64,000 nt of DNA from Thermopolyspora sp044507605 (GCA_044507605.1 JBIQJI010000004.1:99699-163698); one strand, 5' to 3'. Counted from the first letter of the stretch, positions 16,578-26,000 are shown. Notes: generated by a model from the sequence alone, not told the origin. Numbers and translations are program-made.

Positions 16578-17407
16578 AGGTCGTGCTGTTCTGCGGGGGG
16601 TACGGCTCCCGGATGCGCACCGGCACCCCCGGCGATGTGCCCAAGCCGATGCAGCTCGTCGGCCCCCGGCCGCTGATCTGGCATGTGATGCGCTACTACG
16701 CCCACTTCGGGCACACCGATTTCATCCTGTGCCTGGGCTACGGCGCGCACCACATCAAGGACTTCTTCCTGAACTATCAGGAAACGACGTCCAACGACTT
16801 CGTGTTGCGCGGCGGACAGGTCGAGCTGCTGTCGACCGACATCTCCGACTGGTCCATCTCGTTCGTGCAGACGGGCATCACCTCGCCCATCGGCGAGCGG
16901 CTGCGCCGGGTGCGCGATCATCTCGACGGCGACGAGATGTTCCTGGCGAACTACGCCGACGTGCTCACCGACGCGCCGCTCGACGAGGTCGTCGCCCGGT
17001 TCGCCGCCACCGACGCCGGGGCCTCGATGATGGTGGTGCCGCCGCCGGGCACGTTCCACTGCGTCGACGTGGGCGAGGACGGCAGGGTCGGCCGCATCGC
17101 GCCGGTCAGCGAGATGCCGCTGTGGGTCAACGGCGGATATTTCGTGCTCAGGCAGGAGATCTTCGACCACATTCCCGTGAACGGCGACCTGGTCGCCGAC
17201 GGCTGCGCGCAGCTCGCCAAGCGCGGCCGCCTGCTCGCCTATCGGCACCGCGGCTACTGGCGGCCCACCGACACCGTCAAGGAGCGGCTCGCCCTCGACG
17301 AGGCGTACTCCCGCGGCGACCGTCCCTGGGCCCTGTGGGAGCGGGAGGAGCCCGCGCCGGCGTCGGGCACCCGGCGGGCGGCCCGAGACCGGGAGGCGGC
17401 CCCGTGA
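16574..17407 (+). CDS. Sugar-phosphate nucleotidyltransferase (glucose-1-phosphate cytidylyltransferase-like)
   Basis: A 277-residue nucleotidyltransferase resembling RfbF. It has GGYGSRMR (8-15), Lys24 in DVPKPM, PLIWHVMRYYAHFGHTDFILCLGYG, and FLANYADVLTD for metal binding. It should activate a sugar-1-phosphate, possibly with CTP. No CDP-glucose 4,6-dehydratase is present next to it, so the activated sugar is not the usual CDP-dideoxyhexose. The last 25 residues are a charged low-complexity tail. It is coupled on both sides by 4-bp overlaps. Confidence 0.85.
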   Translation: MKVVLFCGGYGSRMRTGTPGDVPKPMQLVGPRPLIWHVMRYYAHFGHTDFILCLGYGAHHIKDFFLNYQETTSNDFVLRGGQVELLSTDISDWSISFVQTGITSPIGERLRRVRDHLDGDEMFLANYADVLTDAPLDEVVARFAATDAGASMMVVPPPGTFHCVDVGEDGRVGRIAPVSEMPLWVNGGYFVLRQEIFDHIPVNGDLVADGCAQLAKRGRLLAYRHRGYWRPTDTVKERLALDEAYSRGDRPWALWEREEPAPASGTRRAARDREAAP

Positions 17408-18054
17408 TCCCGCTGAGCGCCCCGGGCCCCACCCGGATCGCCGCCGTCGCCGCCCACTGCGACGATCTCGCGATCGGGGCCGGCGGCACCCTGCTCACCG
17501 TGTGCGCCGCCCGTCCCGGAATCCGCGTGGACGCCATGGTGCTGTCGGGCGGCGGCACCAAGCGGGCCGACGAGGAGGCGGCGGCACTGGCGGACTTCTG
17601 CCCCGGCGCCGACCTGCGGCTCACCGTGCTCGAACTGCCCGACGGCAGGCTTCCGGCGTACTGGGCCCAGGCCAAGGAGGCGGTGGAGGAGCTGCGCGGC
17701 CGCACCGACCCCGACCTGCTGCTCGCCCCGCACACCGGCGACGCCCACCAGGACCACCGCGGCCTCGCGAAGATCGTCCCGACGGCGTTCCGCGACCACC
17801 TGATCCTCGGCTACGAGATCGCCAAATGGGACGGCGACCTCGGCCGGCCCATCGCCTACCACCCGCTCAGCCACGAAGTGGCGCACACCAAGGCGGACCT
17901 GCTGATGCGGCACTACCCTTCGCAGCACGGCAGATCATGGTACGACCGTGAAGCGTTCCTCGGCCTGGCCCGCATCCGCGGGATCGAGTGCCAGAGCCGC
18001 TACGCCGAGGCGTTCCACGTGACCAAACTGACCCTCGACCTGACTGGAGGCTGA
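17404..18054 (+). CDS. PIG-L family deacetylase
   Basis: A 216-residue zinc hydrolase of the LmbE/PIG-L family, which removes N-acetyl groups from GlcNAc-like conjugates. The metal motif is AHCDD (17-21) where AHPDD is usual, so Pro is replaced by Cys. The second metal-binding segment is HTGDAHQDHRG (His110, His115, His118). The GTG start overlaps the preceding stop. In this cassette it probably deacetylates an amino sugar intermediate or nucleotide sugar; this is inference. Confidence 0.88.
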   Translation: MIPLSAPGPTRIAAVAAHCDDLAIGAGGTLLTVCAARPGIRVDAMVLSGGGTKRADEEAAALADFCPGADLRLTVLELPDGRLPAYWAQAKEAVEELRGRTDPDLLLAPHTGDAHQDHRGLAKIVPTAFRDHLILGYEIAKWDGDLGRPIAYHPLSHEVAHTKADLLMRHYPSQHGRSWYDREAFLGLARIRGIECQSRYAEAFHVTKLTLDLTGG

Positions 18055-18060
18055 TCTCTC

Positions 18061-19098
18061 ATGCGCGTGCTGCTCACCGGGCACCAGGGCTATCTCGGCA
18101 CGGTGATGGCGCCTGTGCTCGCGGGCGCGGGCCACGAGGTGATCGGCCTGGACTCCGGGCTGTTCGCCGATTGCGTCCTCGGGCCCGCCCCCGCCGACCC
18201 CAAGGGCCACAACGTCGACCTGCGCGACGTCACCCCCGGCATGCTCGACGGCGTCGACGCGGTGATCCACCTGGCGGCCCTGTCCAACGACCCGCTCGGC
18301 TCGCTGGCGCCCGAGCTGACCTACGCCATCAACCACCACGCCTCCGTACGGCTCGCCCGGCTGGCCCGCGACGCCGGGGTGCGCCGCTTCCTGTACGCCT
18401 CCACCTGCTCGGTGTACGGCGCCTCCGGCGGCGACGAGCTGGTGACCGAGGACGCCCCGCTGCGTCCCGTCACCCCGTACGCCGAGTCGAAGGTGCGCGT
18501 CGAGGACGACCTGGCCGAGCTGGCCGACGACGACTTCTCGCCGGTGTACCTGCGCAACGCCACCGCCTTCGGCTTCTCGCCCCGGCTGCGCGCCGACATC
18601 GTGCTGAACAACCTGGTGGGGCACGCCGTGCTGACCGGCCGGGTGCTGGTGCTGTCGGACGGCACGCCGTGGCGGCCGCTGGTGCACGCCGCCGACATCG
18701 CGGCGGCGTTCGCGGCGGCCTTGGAGGCGCCGCGCGAGGCGGTGCACGGCCGGGCGTTCAACGTGGGCACCGAGGACAACAACCTCACCGTGGCCGAGAT
18801 CGCCGCCGAGGTCGTCGAGGCGGTGCCCGGCGCCGAGCTGGTCATCACCGGCGAGGCCGGCAACGACCCGCGGTCGTACCGGGTGGACTTCACCCGCATC
18901 CGGGCGGCCATGCCGGCCTACCGGGCCGAGTGGACGGTGAAGGCCGGGGCGGTCGAGCTGGCCGAGGCGTACCGGCGGCACGGGCTGGCCCGGGACGCCT
19001 TCGACCGCCGCTTCACCCGCCTGGCCCGCCTGTCGGACCGGCGCGCCGAGGGCGGCATCGACGAGGAGCTGCGACCCCGGGCGGTCGCGTCATGCTGA
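18061..19098 (+). CDS. NAD-dependent epimerase/dehydratase (extended SDR)
   Basis: A 345-residue SDR with TGHQGYLG (6-13), STCSVYG (114-120) and the Tyr140/Lys144 pair (YAESK). The substrate is probably a nucleotide sugar; the family name does not settle whether it epimerises, dehydrates or reduces. GGAGG lies 10 nt upstream of the ATG. The stop overlaps the next start. It lacks the Thr-Asp-Glu triad of classical 4,6-dehydratases, which argues for an epimerase or reductase role. Confidence 0.87.
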   Translation: MRVLLTGHQGYLGTVMAPVLAGAGHEVIGLDSGLFADCVLGPAPADPKGHNVDLRDVTPGMLDGVDAVIHLAALSNDPLGSLAPELTYAINHHASVRLARLARDAGVRRFLYASTCSVYGASGGDELVTEDAPLRPVTPYAESKVRVEDDLAELADDDFSPVYLRNATAFGFSPRLRADIVLNNLVGHAVLTGRVLVLSDGTPWRPLVHAADIAAAFAAALEAPREAVHGRAFNVGTEDNNLTVAEIAAEVVEAVPGAELVITGEAGNDPRSYRVDFTRIRAAMPAYRAEWTVKAGAVELAEAYRRHGLARDAFDRRFTRLARLSDRRAEGGIDEELRPRAVASC

Positions 19099-20372
19099 CC
19101 GGGCAGGACATGCACGCCCTGGTCGAGCGGCTGTATCCGCTGTGCCGCAGCATCACGGGCGACGGCGTGCGGCGCACCCTGGAGATCATCTCGGACATCG
19201 TGCCGCTGGAGATCACCGAGGTGCCCACCGGCACCCAGGTGCTCGACTGGACGATCCCCCGCGAGTGGAACATCCGCGACGCCTACGTCAAGGACGCCAC
19301 CGGCCGCCGCGTGATCGACTTCCGCGCCTCCAACCTGCACGTCGTCGGCTACAGCGTGCCGGTGTCGGCCGTCATGACCCTCGACGAGCTGCGCCCCCAC
19401 CTGCACACGCTGCCCGAGCAGCCGGCCCTGGTGCCCTACCGCACCAGCTACTACGCCGAGACGTGGGGCTTCTGCCTGAGCCACGACACGCTGACGTCGC
19501 TGCCCGACGGCGAGTACGAGGTGTGCATCGACTCGACGCTCGCCGACGGCCACCTCACGTACGGCGAGCACGTGGTGCCGGGCGAGGTGGCCGACGAGGT
19601 GCTCGTGTCGTGCCACATCTGCCACCCGTCGCTCGCCAACGACAACCTCGCCGGCATCGCCGTGGCCGCCCGGCTGGCGCTGCGGCTCGGCGAGACCCGG
19701 CCCTGGTACACCTACCGGTTCGTCTTCGCCCCCGGCACCATCGGCGCGATCACCTGGCTCGCCCGCAACCGAGAGCGGGTCGGCAGGGTGCGGCACGGGC
19801 TCGTGCTCGCCTGCGCCGGCGACCGGGGGGCGCTCACGTACAAGCGCAGCCGGCGCGGCGACGCGCCGATCGACCGGGCCGTCGAACACGTGCTGCGCGA
19901 GTCGGGCCGGCCGCACACCATCGTGGACTTCTCGCCGTACGGCTACGACGAGCGGCAGTACTGCTCGCCCGGTTTCGACCTCGGCGTCGGCTCGCTGACG
20001 CGCACCCCGTACGGCGCCTACCCGGAGTACCACACCTCGGCCGACGACCCGTCGTTCGTGTCGCCGGAGGCGATGGCCGACACGCTGGAGACCTGCTGGG
20101 AGGTCACCCGGGTGCTGGAACGCGACCGCCGCTACCTCAACCTCAGCCCGTACGGCGAGCCGCAGCTCGGCAGGCGCGGCCTCTACGACTCGCTCGGCGG
20201 GCGCAGCGACACCAAGCGGCTGCAGATGGCCATGCTGTGGGTGCTGAACCTCTCCGACGGCGGCCACTCGCTGCTCGACGTCGCCGGGCGCTCGGGTCTG
20301 CCGTTCGCGGTGGTCGCCGACGCCGCCGACGCCCTCTGCGCCGCCGGACTGCTGAAGGAGTGTGCGGAGTGA
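19092..20372 (+). CDS. DUF4910/DUF2172 aminopeptidase-like zinc hydrolase
   Basis: A 426-residue protein of the M28-like DUF4910 family. The N-terminal DUF2172-like part has YPLCRSITGDGVRRTL and DWTIPREWNIRDAY. The hydrolase core has SCHICHPSLANDNLAG (173-188; His178 and Asp184 are likely metal ligands) and a later YCSPGFDLGVGSLTR loop. The C-terminal 80 residues form a winged-helix-like domain. Members recur in polysaccharide and nucleotide-sugar clusters but no substrate is established. Here it may cleave an amide on a sugar or aminoacyl-sugar. It overlaps both neighbours. Confidence 0.85.
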   Translation: MLTGQDMHALVERLYPLCRSITGDGVRRTLEIISDIVPLEITEVPTGTQVLDWTIPREWNIRDAYVKDATGRRVIDFRASNLHVVGYSVPVSAVMTLDELRPHLHTLPEQPALVPYRTSYYAETWGFCLSHDTLTSLPDGEYEVCIDSTLADGHLTYGEHVVPGEVADEVLVSCHICHPSLANDNLAGIAVAARLALRLGETRPWYTYRFVFAPGTIGAITWLARNRERVGRVRHGLVLACAGDRGALTYKRSRRGDAPIDRAVEHVLRESGRPHTIVDFSPYGYDERQYCSPGFDLGVGSLTRTPYGAYPEYHTSADDPSFVSPEAMADTLETCWEVTRVLERDRRYLNLSPYGEPQLGRRGLYDSLGGRSDTKRLQMAMLWVLNLSDGGHSLLDVAGRSGLPFAVVADAADALCAAGLLKECAE

Positions 20373-21427
20373 CGCGCGGCCCCGCCCCGGACCAGGCCCT
20401 CGGCGGCGCGCTGAAGCTGCGGGTCGGCGACCTCGTAGAGGTGCGCAGCGAGGCAGAGATCCTGGCGACCCTGGACGAGAAGGGCGAACTGGAGAACCTG
20501 CCCTTCATGCCGGAGATGCTGCGCTTTTGCGGACAGCGGATGACCGTGCACAAGGTCGCGCACAAGCTGTGCGACACGATCAGCCGCACCGGCATGCGCC
20601 GCATGGAACGCGCCGTGCACCTCACCGGCGCCCGCTGCGACGGCTCGGCCCACGGCGGCTGCCAGACCGCCTGCTCGCTCTACTGGAAGGAGGCGTGGCT
20701 GAAGCGCGTCGACCCGTCGGACCCGCCCCCCGCGCCGGCGACGCCGAGCCGCAGCCTGCCCATCCTGGAGGTCAACACCAGGAAGGAGCCCGGCCCCGAT
20801 GGCGAGGAACGCTACTCCTGCCAGGCCACAGAGCTGCTGCGCGCCGCGCCGACCTGCCTGCCGTTCCGCGACCTGCGCCAGTACGTCACCGACGTGCGCA
20901 GCGGCAACACCACCGTGGCCGGCATGCTGCGCTCGGTCCTGGTCGGCGCGTTCAACAAGTACCAGGGCATCAGCAACCGCGTGCTGCCCCCATGGCTGCG
21001 CATCAAAGGCGGGCTGAAGTGGGGGTTCGTCCGCGGCCTCGCCCAGGGCCCCACGCCCACCGAGACCCTCGATCTGCGGCCCGGCGAGCTCGTCCGGATC
21101 AAACCCAAGGCGCAGATCCTGCCCACCCTCAACGCCGACCTGCTCAACCGCGGCATGGGGTTCGAGGAGGAGATGTCGCGCTACTGCGGCCGCACGGCCC
21201 GGGTGCAGGCCAGGGTCGAGCGGTGCATCGACGAGCGCACCGGCCGGATGCTCACGATGAGGACCCCCTGCATCGTGCTCGAAGGGCTCGTCTGCGCCGG
21301 CGCCTACAACGTCAACTGTCCGCGCGAGTTCGTGCCGTTCTGGCGGGAGATCTGGCTGGAGCGGGTCACCGAGCCGGACGGTGACGGCCGTACCGACGAA
21401 CTGGATCAAGGGAGATCCGAGCGATGA
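20369..21427 (+). CDS. Unknown protein with two copies of a Cys-rich domain
   Basis: 352 residues with an internal duplication. Copy 1 (about 15-113) begins LRVGDLVEVRS, has EILATLDEKGELENLPFMPEM and cysteines 54, 68, 90, 98 and 102, and ends YWKEAWLKRV. Copy 2 (about 234-333) begins LRPGELVRIKP, has AQILPTLNAD and matching cysteines near 273, 286, 309 and 317, and ends FWREIWLERV. The central part has two more cysteines and a YQGISNR segment. The fold starts like an SH3/KOW barrel, and the cysteines suggest a metal or Fe-S site. I recall similar uncharacterised proteins beside polysaccharide genes. No signal peptide is seen. The GTG start overlaps the preceding stop. Confidence 0.8.
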   Translation: MTRGPAPDQALGGALKLRVGDLVEVRSEAEILATLDEKGELENLPFMPEMLRFCGQRMTVHKVAHKLCDTISRTGMRRMERAVHLTGARCDGSAHGGCQTACSLYWKEAWLKRVDPSDPPPAPATPSRSLPILEVNTRKEPGPDGEERYSCQATELLRAAPTCLPFRDLRQYVTDVRSGNTTVAGMLRSVLVGAFNKYQGISNRVLPPWLRIKGGLKWGFVRGLAQGPTPTETLDLRPGELVRIKPKAQILPTLNADLLNRGMGFEEEMSRYCGRTARVQARVERCIDERTGRMLTMRTPCIVLEGLVCAGAYNVNCPREFVPFWREIWLERVTEPDGDGRTDELDQGRSER

Positions 21428-22368
21428 CCACCGTCTTATCCAACAGCCCGGTCTGCGACGACACGCGCCGGGGCGGCCTGTACGCGGGGAACGTCTACGT
21501 CTACTCGGCGACCCCGGCCTCCCAGCGGCTCGTCGGGTTCGCCCGGGAACTGATCGCGGAGGCGTTCGGCGACCGCGACCCCCGCACGGCGCAGCACGAC
21601 ATGCCGGTGGAGGAGTTCGCCGCGCTGCTCGCCGACCTCAAACCGAGGTTCATCCACCACCCGCGCTGCAAGGAGCTGCTGCCGGAGGTCATCGCGAGCC
21701 TCGGCTGCGACCTGGCCGGCACCTACTTCGACGTGCCCCGGCTGCGCACCTCGACCTCCGGCTCCTACCTCACCTCGGGCATCTCCTACGCCTTCCACCC
21801 GCACCGGGACTGCTGGTACTCCGCGCCGTTCAACCAGATCAACTGGTGGATCCCGATCTACGAGGTGGTGCCGGAGAACGTCATGGCCTTCCACCCCGAA
21901 TACTTCGCCACCGCCGTCAAGAACGGCAGCCGCCGCTACGACTACGCCGAGTGGAACCGCACGAGCCGGGTCGAGGCCGCCAAGCACGTGCACCAGGACA
22001 CCCGCGACCAGCCCAAGCCGGAGGAGCCGCTGCGCCTCGACCCGCAGGTCCGCGTGGTGCCCGAGCCGGGCGGCATCATGCTGTTCTCCGGCGCCCAGCT
22101 GCACTCCACGGTGCCCAACACCTCCGGCCGCACCCGCTTCAGCATCGACTTCCGCACCGTGAACATCGACGACGTCCGCGCCCGCCGCGCCGCCGTCAAC
22201 GTCGACGCCGAGTGCACCGGCACCACACTGCGCGACTTCGTCCGCTGCTCCGACCTCGCCCCGATGCCGGAGGAGCTGGCGCTCGCCTACGAGACGGAGG
22301 CGCTCGCGCACGCGAACCGGTTCCGGCGGGGGACCCCCGACCGGCCAGCGGTGACGACCGCCGAGTAA
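21424..22368 (+). CDS. Fe(II)/2-oxoglutarate-dependent oxygenase-like protein
   Basis: 314 residues with the double-stranded beta-helix pattern of 2OG oxygenases. FHPHRDCW provides His127 and Asp129, and FSGAQLHSTVPNTSGRTRFS provides the distal His227 and a 2OG-anchoring Arg236 or Arg238. It would hydroxylate or oxidise a cassette product. Codon 5 is the rare leucine codon TTA (21436-21438). The ATG overlaps the previous stop, making it last in the tightly coupled run; the next gene follows after 26 bp. Confidence 0.82.
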   Translation: MTTVLSNSPVCDDTRRGGLYAGNVYVYSATPASQRLVGFARELIAEAFGDRDPRTAQHDMPVEEFAALLADLKPRFIHHPRCKELLPEVIASLGCDLAGTYFDVPRLRTSTSGSYLTSGISYAFHPHRDCWYSAPFNQINWWIPIYEVVPENVMAFHPEYFATAVKNGSRRYDYAEWNRTSRVEAAKHVHQDTRDQPKPEEPLRLDPQVRVVPEPGGIMLFSGAQLHSTVPNTSGRTRFSIDFRTVNIDDVRARRAAVNVDAECTGTTLRDFVRCSDLAPMPEELALAYETEALAHANRFRRGTPDRPAVTTAE

Positions 22369-22394
22369 TTCCGCGCGACACGTAAGGCAACACC

Positions 22395-23900
22395 ATGGAC
22401 CAAGAGCACGACGACGGGCCGGAGCCCGCTCCCGGAACCGGTTCGATCGGGCGCAAGGCCGGCCGCGGGTTCCGCTGGAGCCTCGCGGGCAACCTGGTCA
22501 TGCGGGCCGGCTCCTTCGCGATGGGGCTGGTGCTGGCCCGGCTGCTGGCGCCCGGCGACTTCGGCATCTACGCCGTCGCGCTCGCCGCGACCCAGTTCGT
22601 CATGACGATCAAGGACATCGGCATCATCGCCGCGACCGTGCAGTGGCGGGGCGAACTGAAGGAGATGGCCCCCACGGCGTCGGTCATGGCGATGGCGTCG
22701 GCCATCCTGCTGTACGTCGTGTTCTGGGTCGGGGCGCCGTCCTTCGCCGCCATGGCGGGCAGCGCCGAGGCCGCCCCGGTGGTGCGGCTGCTCACCGCGG
22801 TCATCCTCGTCGAGGCCTTCACCGCGGTGCGCAGCGGCGCGCTGATGCGCAGGTTCCAGCAGGACAAGCTGACCCGGGCCATCCTGGCCGGCTTCGTCGT
22901 GAACGCCGCCGTGGCGATCACGCTCGCCGCGAACGGGGCCGGGGCGTACAGCTTCGCGTGGGGGCAGGTCAGCGCGGCCGTCGTCACCGGGGCGATCGTG
23001 TTCTGGTCGGCGCGGCTTCCCCTCCGGGTCGGCATGGACCGCGCCATCGCCGGGCGGCTGCTCAGGTTCGGGCTGCCGTCGGCCGCCGGCACGGGCCTGG
23101 AGGCGGTGCTGCTGAACGTCGGCTACATCATCGTCGGCGACGTGCTCGGCCCGGTGCTCCTCGGCTACTACCTGGTGGCCTTCAACGTGTCGAGCTGGGT
23201 GCCGGGCCTGATCGGCACCGCCATCCGCTACGTGTCGATCCCCAGCTTCTCCCGGCTCGCCGAACGCGAGGACGACACCCTGTCGCGGGGCGTGCAGCAG
23301 GCGGTGCCGCTGCTCGTCATCGGGGTGCTGCCGATCGCCATCCTGATGGGCGTGCTGGCCCATCCGCTCATCACCCTGCTCTACACCGACAAGTGGCAGA
23401 TGTCGGCGGGCGTGCTGCGTTTCCTGGCCGTCGTGATGGTCGTGCGGATGCTCACCGCCCTCGCGATCGACATCCTGACCTCGCAGGGCGCGACCAAGTC
23501 CACGGTGTGGATGAACCTGGGCCACGCCGTCGCGCTGATCCCCGCGATCGTGGCCGGCGCCCACGTCGGCGGCATCCGCGGCGCGGCGGCCGGGCAGGCG
23601 ATCGCCGCGATCGCGGTCGCCCTCCCGCTCGCCGTGCTCGCGCTGCGCCGGACCGGCGTCGAGCTGCTGCCCATCGTGCCGGCGCTGCGACGCCCGCTGC
23701 TCGGCGGGGCGGCGTCGTGCGCGACCATGCTCGCGCTCTCCCACATGGTGGGCGAGCACCCGTTGGTCCAGCTCTGCGTGGCGGGGGGCACCGGGCTGCT
23801 CGTCTTCGTCCTGATCGCCGTGCCGCGCGCCCTGCTGCTGGATCTGAGCGGGCGCATGGGCGTGCGCGTCCCCGCCCGGTTCACCGGCGCCACCAAATAA
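22395..23900 (+). CDS. Oligosaccharide flippase (Wzx-type), second copy
   Basis: A 501-residue membrane protein of the polysaccharide-transporter/MATE superfamily with about 12-14 helices. The N-terminal block GFRWSLAGNLVMRAGSFAMGLVLARLLAPGDFG is characteristic of the family and spans residues 24-56. It is expected to flip undecaprenyl-linked repeat units. Position just after the sugar cassette and before a glycosyltransferase fits the main flippase of the locus. Confidence 0.9.
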   Translation: MDQEHDDGPEPAPGTGSIGRKAGRGFRWSLAGNLVMRAGSFAMGLVLARLLAPGDFGIYAVALAATQFVMTIKDIGIIAATVQWRGELKEMAPTASVMAMASAILLYVVFWVGAPSFAAMAGSAEAAPVVRLLTAVILVEAFTAVRSGALMRRFQQDKLTRAILAGFVVNAAVAITLAANGAGAYSFAWGQVSAAVVTGAIVFWSARLPLRVGMDRAIAGRLLRFGLPSAAGTGLEAVLLNVGYIIVGDVLGPVLLGYYLVAFNVSSWVPGLIGTAIRYVSIPSFSRLAEREDDTLSRGVQQAVPLLVIGVLPIAILMGVLAHPLITLLYTDKWQMSAGVLRFLAVVMVVRMLTALAIDILTSQGATKSTVWMNLGHAVALIPAIVAGAHVGGIRGAAAGQAIAAIAVALPLAVLALRRTGVELLPIVPALRRPLLGGAASCATMLALSHMVGEHPLVQLCVAGGTGLLVFVLIAVPRALLLDLSGRMGVRVPARFTGATK

Positions 23901-23918
23901 CGTTCTCAGGAGTCACCC

Positions 23919-24809
23919 ATGGCGAGCTCATTCGGCCCGGACACGCTGGTGTCCATCGGCCTGCCCGTGCGCAACGCGGGCGACCGGCTGACCGGAGTCG
24001 TACGGTCGGTGCTGGCCCAGAGCCACCCGCGCATCCAGTTGATCATCTCCGACAACGCCTCCACCGACTCCACGCAGGAGGTGTGCCGAGACCTGGCCGC
24101 CTCGGACGATCGCATCGTCTACCACCGGCAGCCGGAGAACGTCGGGCTGCTCAACAACTTCATCGAGGTGATGCGGCGGGCCGAGGGCGAGCTGTTCCGC
24201 TGGATCGGCGACGACGACCGGCTGGAGCCCGACTGCGTGTCCCGCCTGCTCGCGGTGTTCGCCGACGATCCCCGGCTGATCCTCGTGACCAGCCAGATCG
24301 CCTACACCGGGCCCGACGGGCGAACCGAGACGAGCCCCTACGACGGCACGGCCCTCGGCTCGGACGATCCCGTCGAAAGATTCACGGAGATGCTGCGGCT
24401 GCTCAACGAGAGTCACCTGCTCATCGATCCGCTCTACGGCATGGTGCGGCGTGCCCCGGTGCTGGACATCCCGCGCCGGAACATGCTCCGCGAGGACGAG
24501 GTGTTCGCGACGAAGCTGGCGCTGGCGGGACCGTGGGGCCATGTGCCGGCGGTGCTCGCGCACCGCTACTGGAAGCACGAGAAGATCGGCACGATCGCGC
24601 GCAGGCTCGGCGTGCCGTCCTGGCAGTCGCACTTCGCCAACACCCTGCAGGCCCGCGAGATGCTGCGCTGGCTGGAGGTGGCCGGCCTCACTCCGCGGCA
24701 GCGCGCCGACGCCCGCGCGGCCGTCTACCGCATGTACCTGCGCCGCCAGCGACGCATGGTGCGTCACCGGAGCCGCAAGCTCGTGCGCATGGCGCTGGGC
24801 CGTACGTGA
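23919..24809 (+). CDS. GT2 glycosyltransferase
   Basis: A 296-residue GT-A fold enzyme starting LVSIGLPVRNAGDRL with a metal-binding IGDDDRLEPDC motif near residue 100 and a C-terminal basic amphipathic region. It adds one sugar to the growing lipid-linked unit on the cytosolic face. AGGAG lies 8 nt upstream of the ATG. It is the last rightward gene before the convergent acyltransferase; only 12 bp separate them. Confidence 0.9.
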   Translation: MASSFGPDTLVSIGLPVRNAGDRLTGVVRSVLAQSHPRIQLIISDNASTDSTQEVCRDLAASDDRIVYHRQPENVGLLNNFIEVMRRAEGELFRWIGDDDRLEPDCVSRLLAVFADDPRLILVTSQIAYTGPDGRTETSPYDGTALGSDDPVERFTEMLRLLNESHLLIDPLYGMVRRAPVLDIPRRNMLREDEVFATKLALAGPWGHVPAVLAHRYWKHEKIGTIARRLGVPSWQSHFANTLQAREMLRWLEVAGLTPRQRADARAAVYRMYLRRQRRMVRHRSRKLVRMALGRT

Positions 24810-24821
24810 CGGTGCCCCGGG

Positions 24822-26000
24822 CTACGGACCCGCGACCGCCTCCGCGCGGCCGCCCTTCAGCCGGGCGCGCACGGCCGCCAGCAGCGGGCCGAACCCGCGA
24901 TGGCGCTGAAACGGGATCTCGAAGATCCGCGAGAACGCCCAGGCCACCAGCAGGGTCACCGGCGCGGCCACGGCGAGGGTCACGAGGAACGCCGGCAGCC
25001 CGGGGGAGACGTGTGCCGACCACAGCATCGAGATGACCACGACGAACGGCGCATGTGTCAGGTAGAGGCTGTAGGACATGGTGCCGAGGCCGCGGACGGG
25101 CCGTGCGGCGAGGAGCCGCACCAGCGGCGCGGGCCGGCGCACGGCGACGCCCGCGAGCAGCAGGGCGACGGCGGGGCCGAGCGCCAGGTCGACCCAGAAG
25201 AAGTGCGTCACCGTCCACTCCGGGCCGCGCACCGCGATGAGCGCGACCACCGGTGCCGCGGCGGCCAGCGTGAGCCAGGGCCACGGCAGCCGGCGCACCC
25301 GTTCACCGGCGGCGAGCACGCCGGCCGCGGCCGCGCCCGCCGCGAACAGCGCGGCGAACTGCGGGGTGAGCCGGATCAGCAGCTCGACGGCGGCGACGTG
25401 GGGCGCGAGCAGGCCGACCGCCAGCACGACCAGCGTGACCGCGCCGAGCATGACGAACGCCCCCGCTCTGCGCAGCATCAGCAGCAGCACCGGGAACACC
25501 ACGTACAGCTGCGCCTCCACGGCGATCGACCAGAACGCCCCGTTGGGGCTCGGCGCGCCGAAGACGTCCTGGAGCAGCAGCCCGTAGATCGCCACCGACT
25601 TGGCGGTGGGCACGCCCTCGCCGGGCTGGGGGGTCACCGTCCAGGCGATCGCCAGGCTCAGCACCAGCGCCGCCCAGTATGGTGGCAGAATGCGCCACGC
25701 GCGGCGCTTGGCGAACCTTCCCACCCCGCCCAGCCGCCACCCTGACCGGGCGGGCGTGACGGCCAGCGAGAATCCTGACAGCACGATGAAGACGACGACC
25801 GCGAAATGCCCGTAGATCAGCCAGCCCAGCCACGCGGGGCCGGTGTCCGACGGGTAGCCCGGAAAGGACAGCAGCCAGCAGTGGTGCAGCATGACGAACA
25901 GCGCGGCCACACCGCGGATGCCATCGAGACCGGCCAGCCTGGCACGTTCCACGGCGCCACCGGCGGTAACGCCGTGCGCCGCTTTCGCGGCGGGTTCCAT
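24822..26000 (-). CDS. Membrane acyltransferase, AT3/OafA family
   Basis: 392 residues with about 10-11 membrane helices. The N-terminal LDGIRGVAALFVMLHHCW is the typical AT3 start with conserved Arg and His. Such enzymes add acetyl or other acyl groups to surface polysaccharides. The frame extends up to 26264, but that would enter the divergent promoter and overlap the wzz-like gene. ATG 26000 has GGGAG about 10 nt upstream and is preferred. Confidence 0.88.
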   Translation of the reverse strand: MEPAAKAAHGVTAGGAVERARLAGLDGIRGVAALFVMLHHCWLLSFPGYPSDTGPAWLGWLIYGHFAVVVFIVLSGFSLAVTPARSGWRLGGVGRFAKRRAWRILPPYWAALVLSLAIAWTVTPQPGEGVPTAKSVAIYGLLLQDVFGAPSPNGAFWSIAVEAQLYVVFPVLLLMLRRAGAFVMLGAVTLVVLAVGLLAPHVAAVELLIRLTPQFAALFAAGAAAAGVLAAGERVRRLPWPWLTLAAAAPVVALIAVRGPEWTVTHFFWVDLALGPAVALLLAGVAVRRPAPLVRLLAARPVRGLGTMSYSLYLTHAPFVVVISMLWSAHVSPGLPAFLVTLAVAAPVTLLVAWAFSRIFEIPFQRHRGFGPLLAAVRARLKGGRAEAVAGP

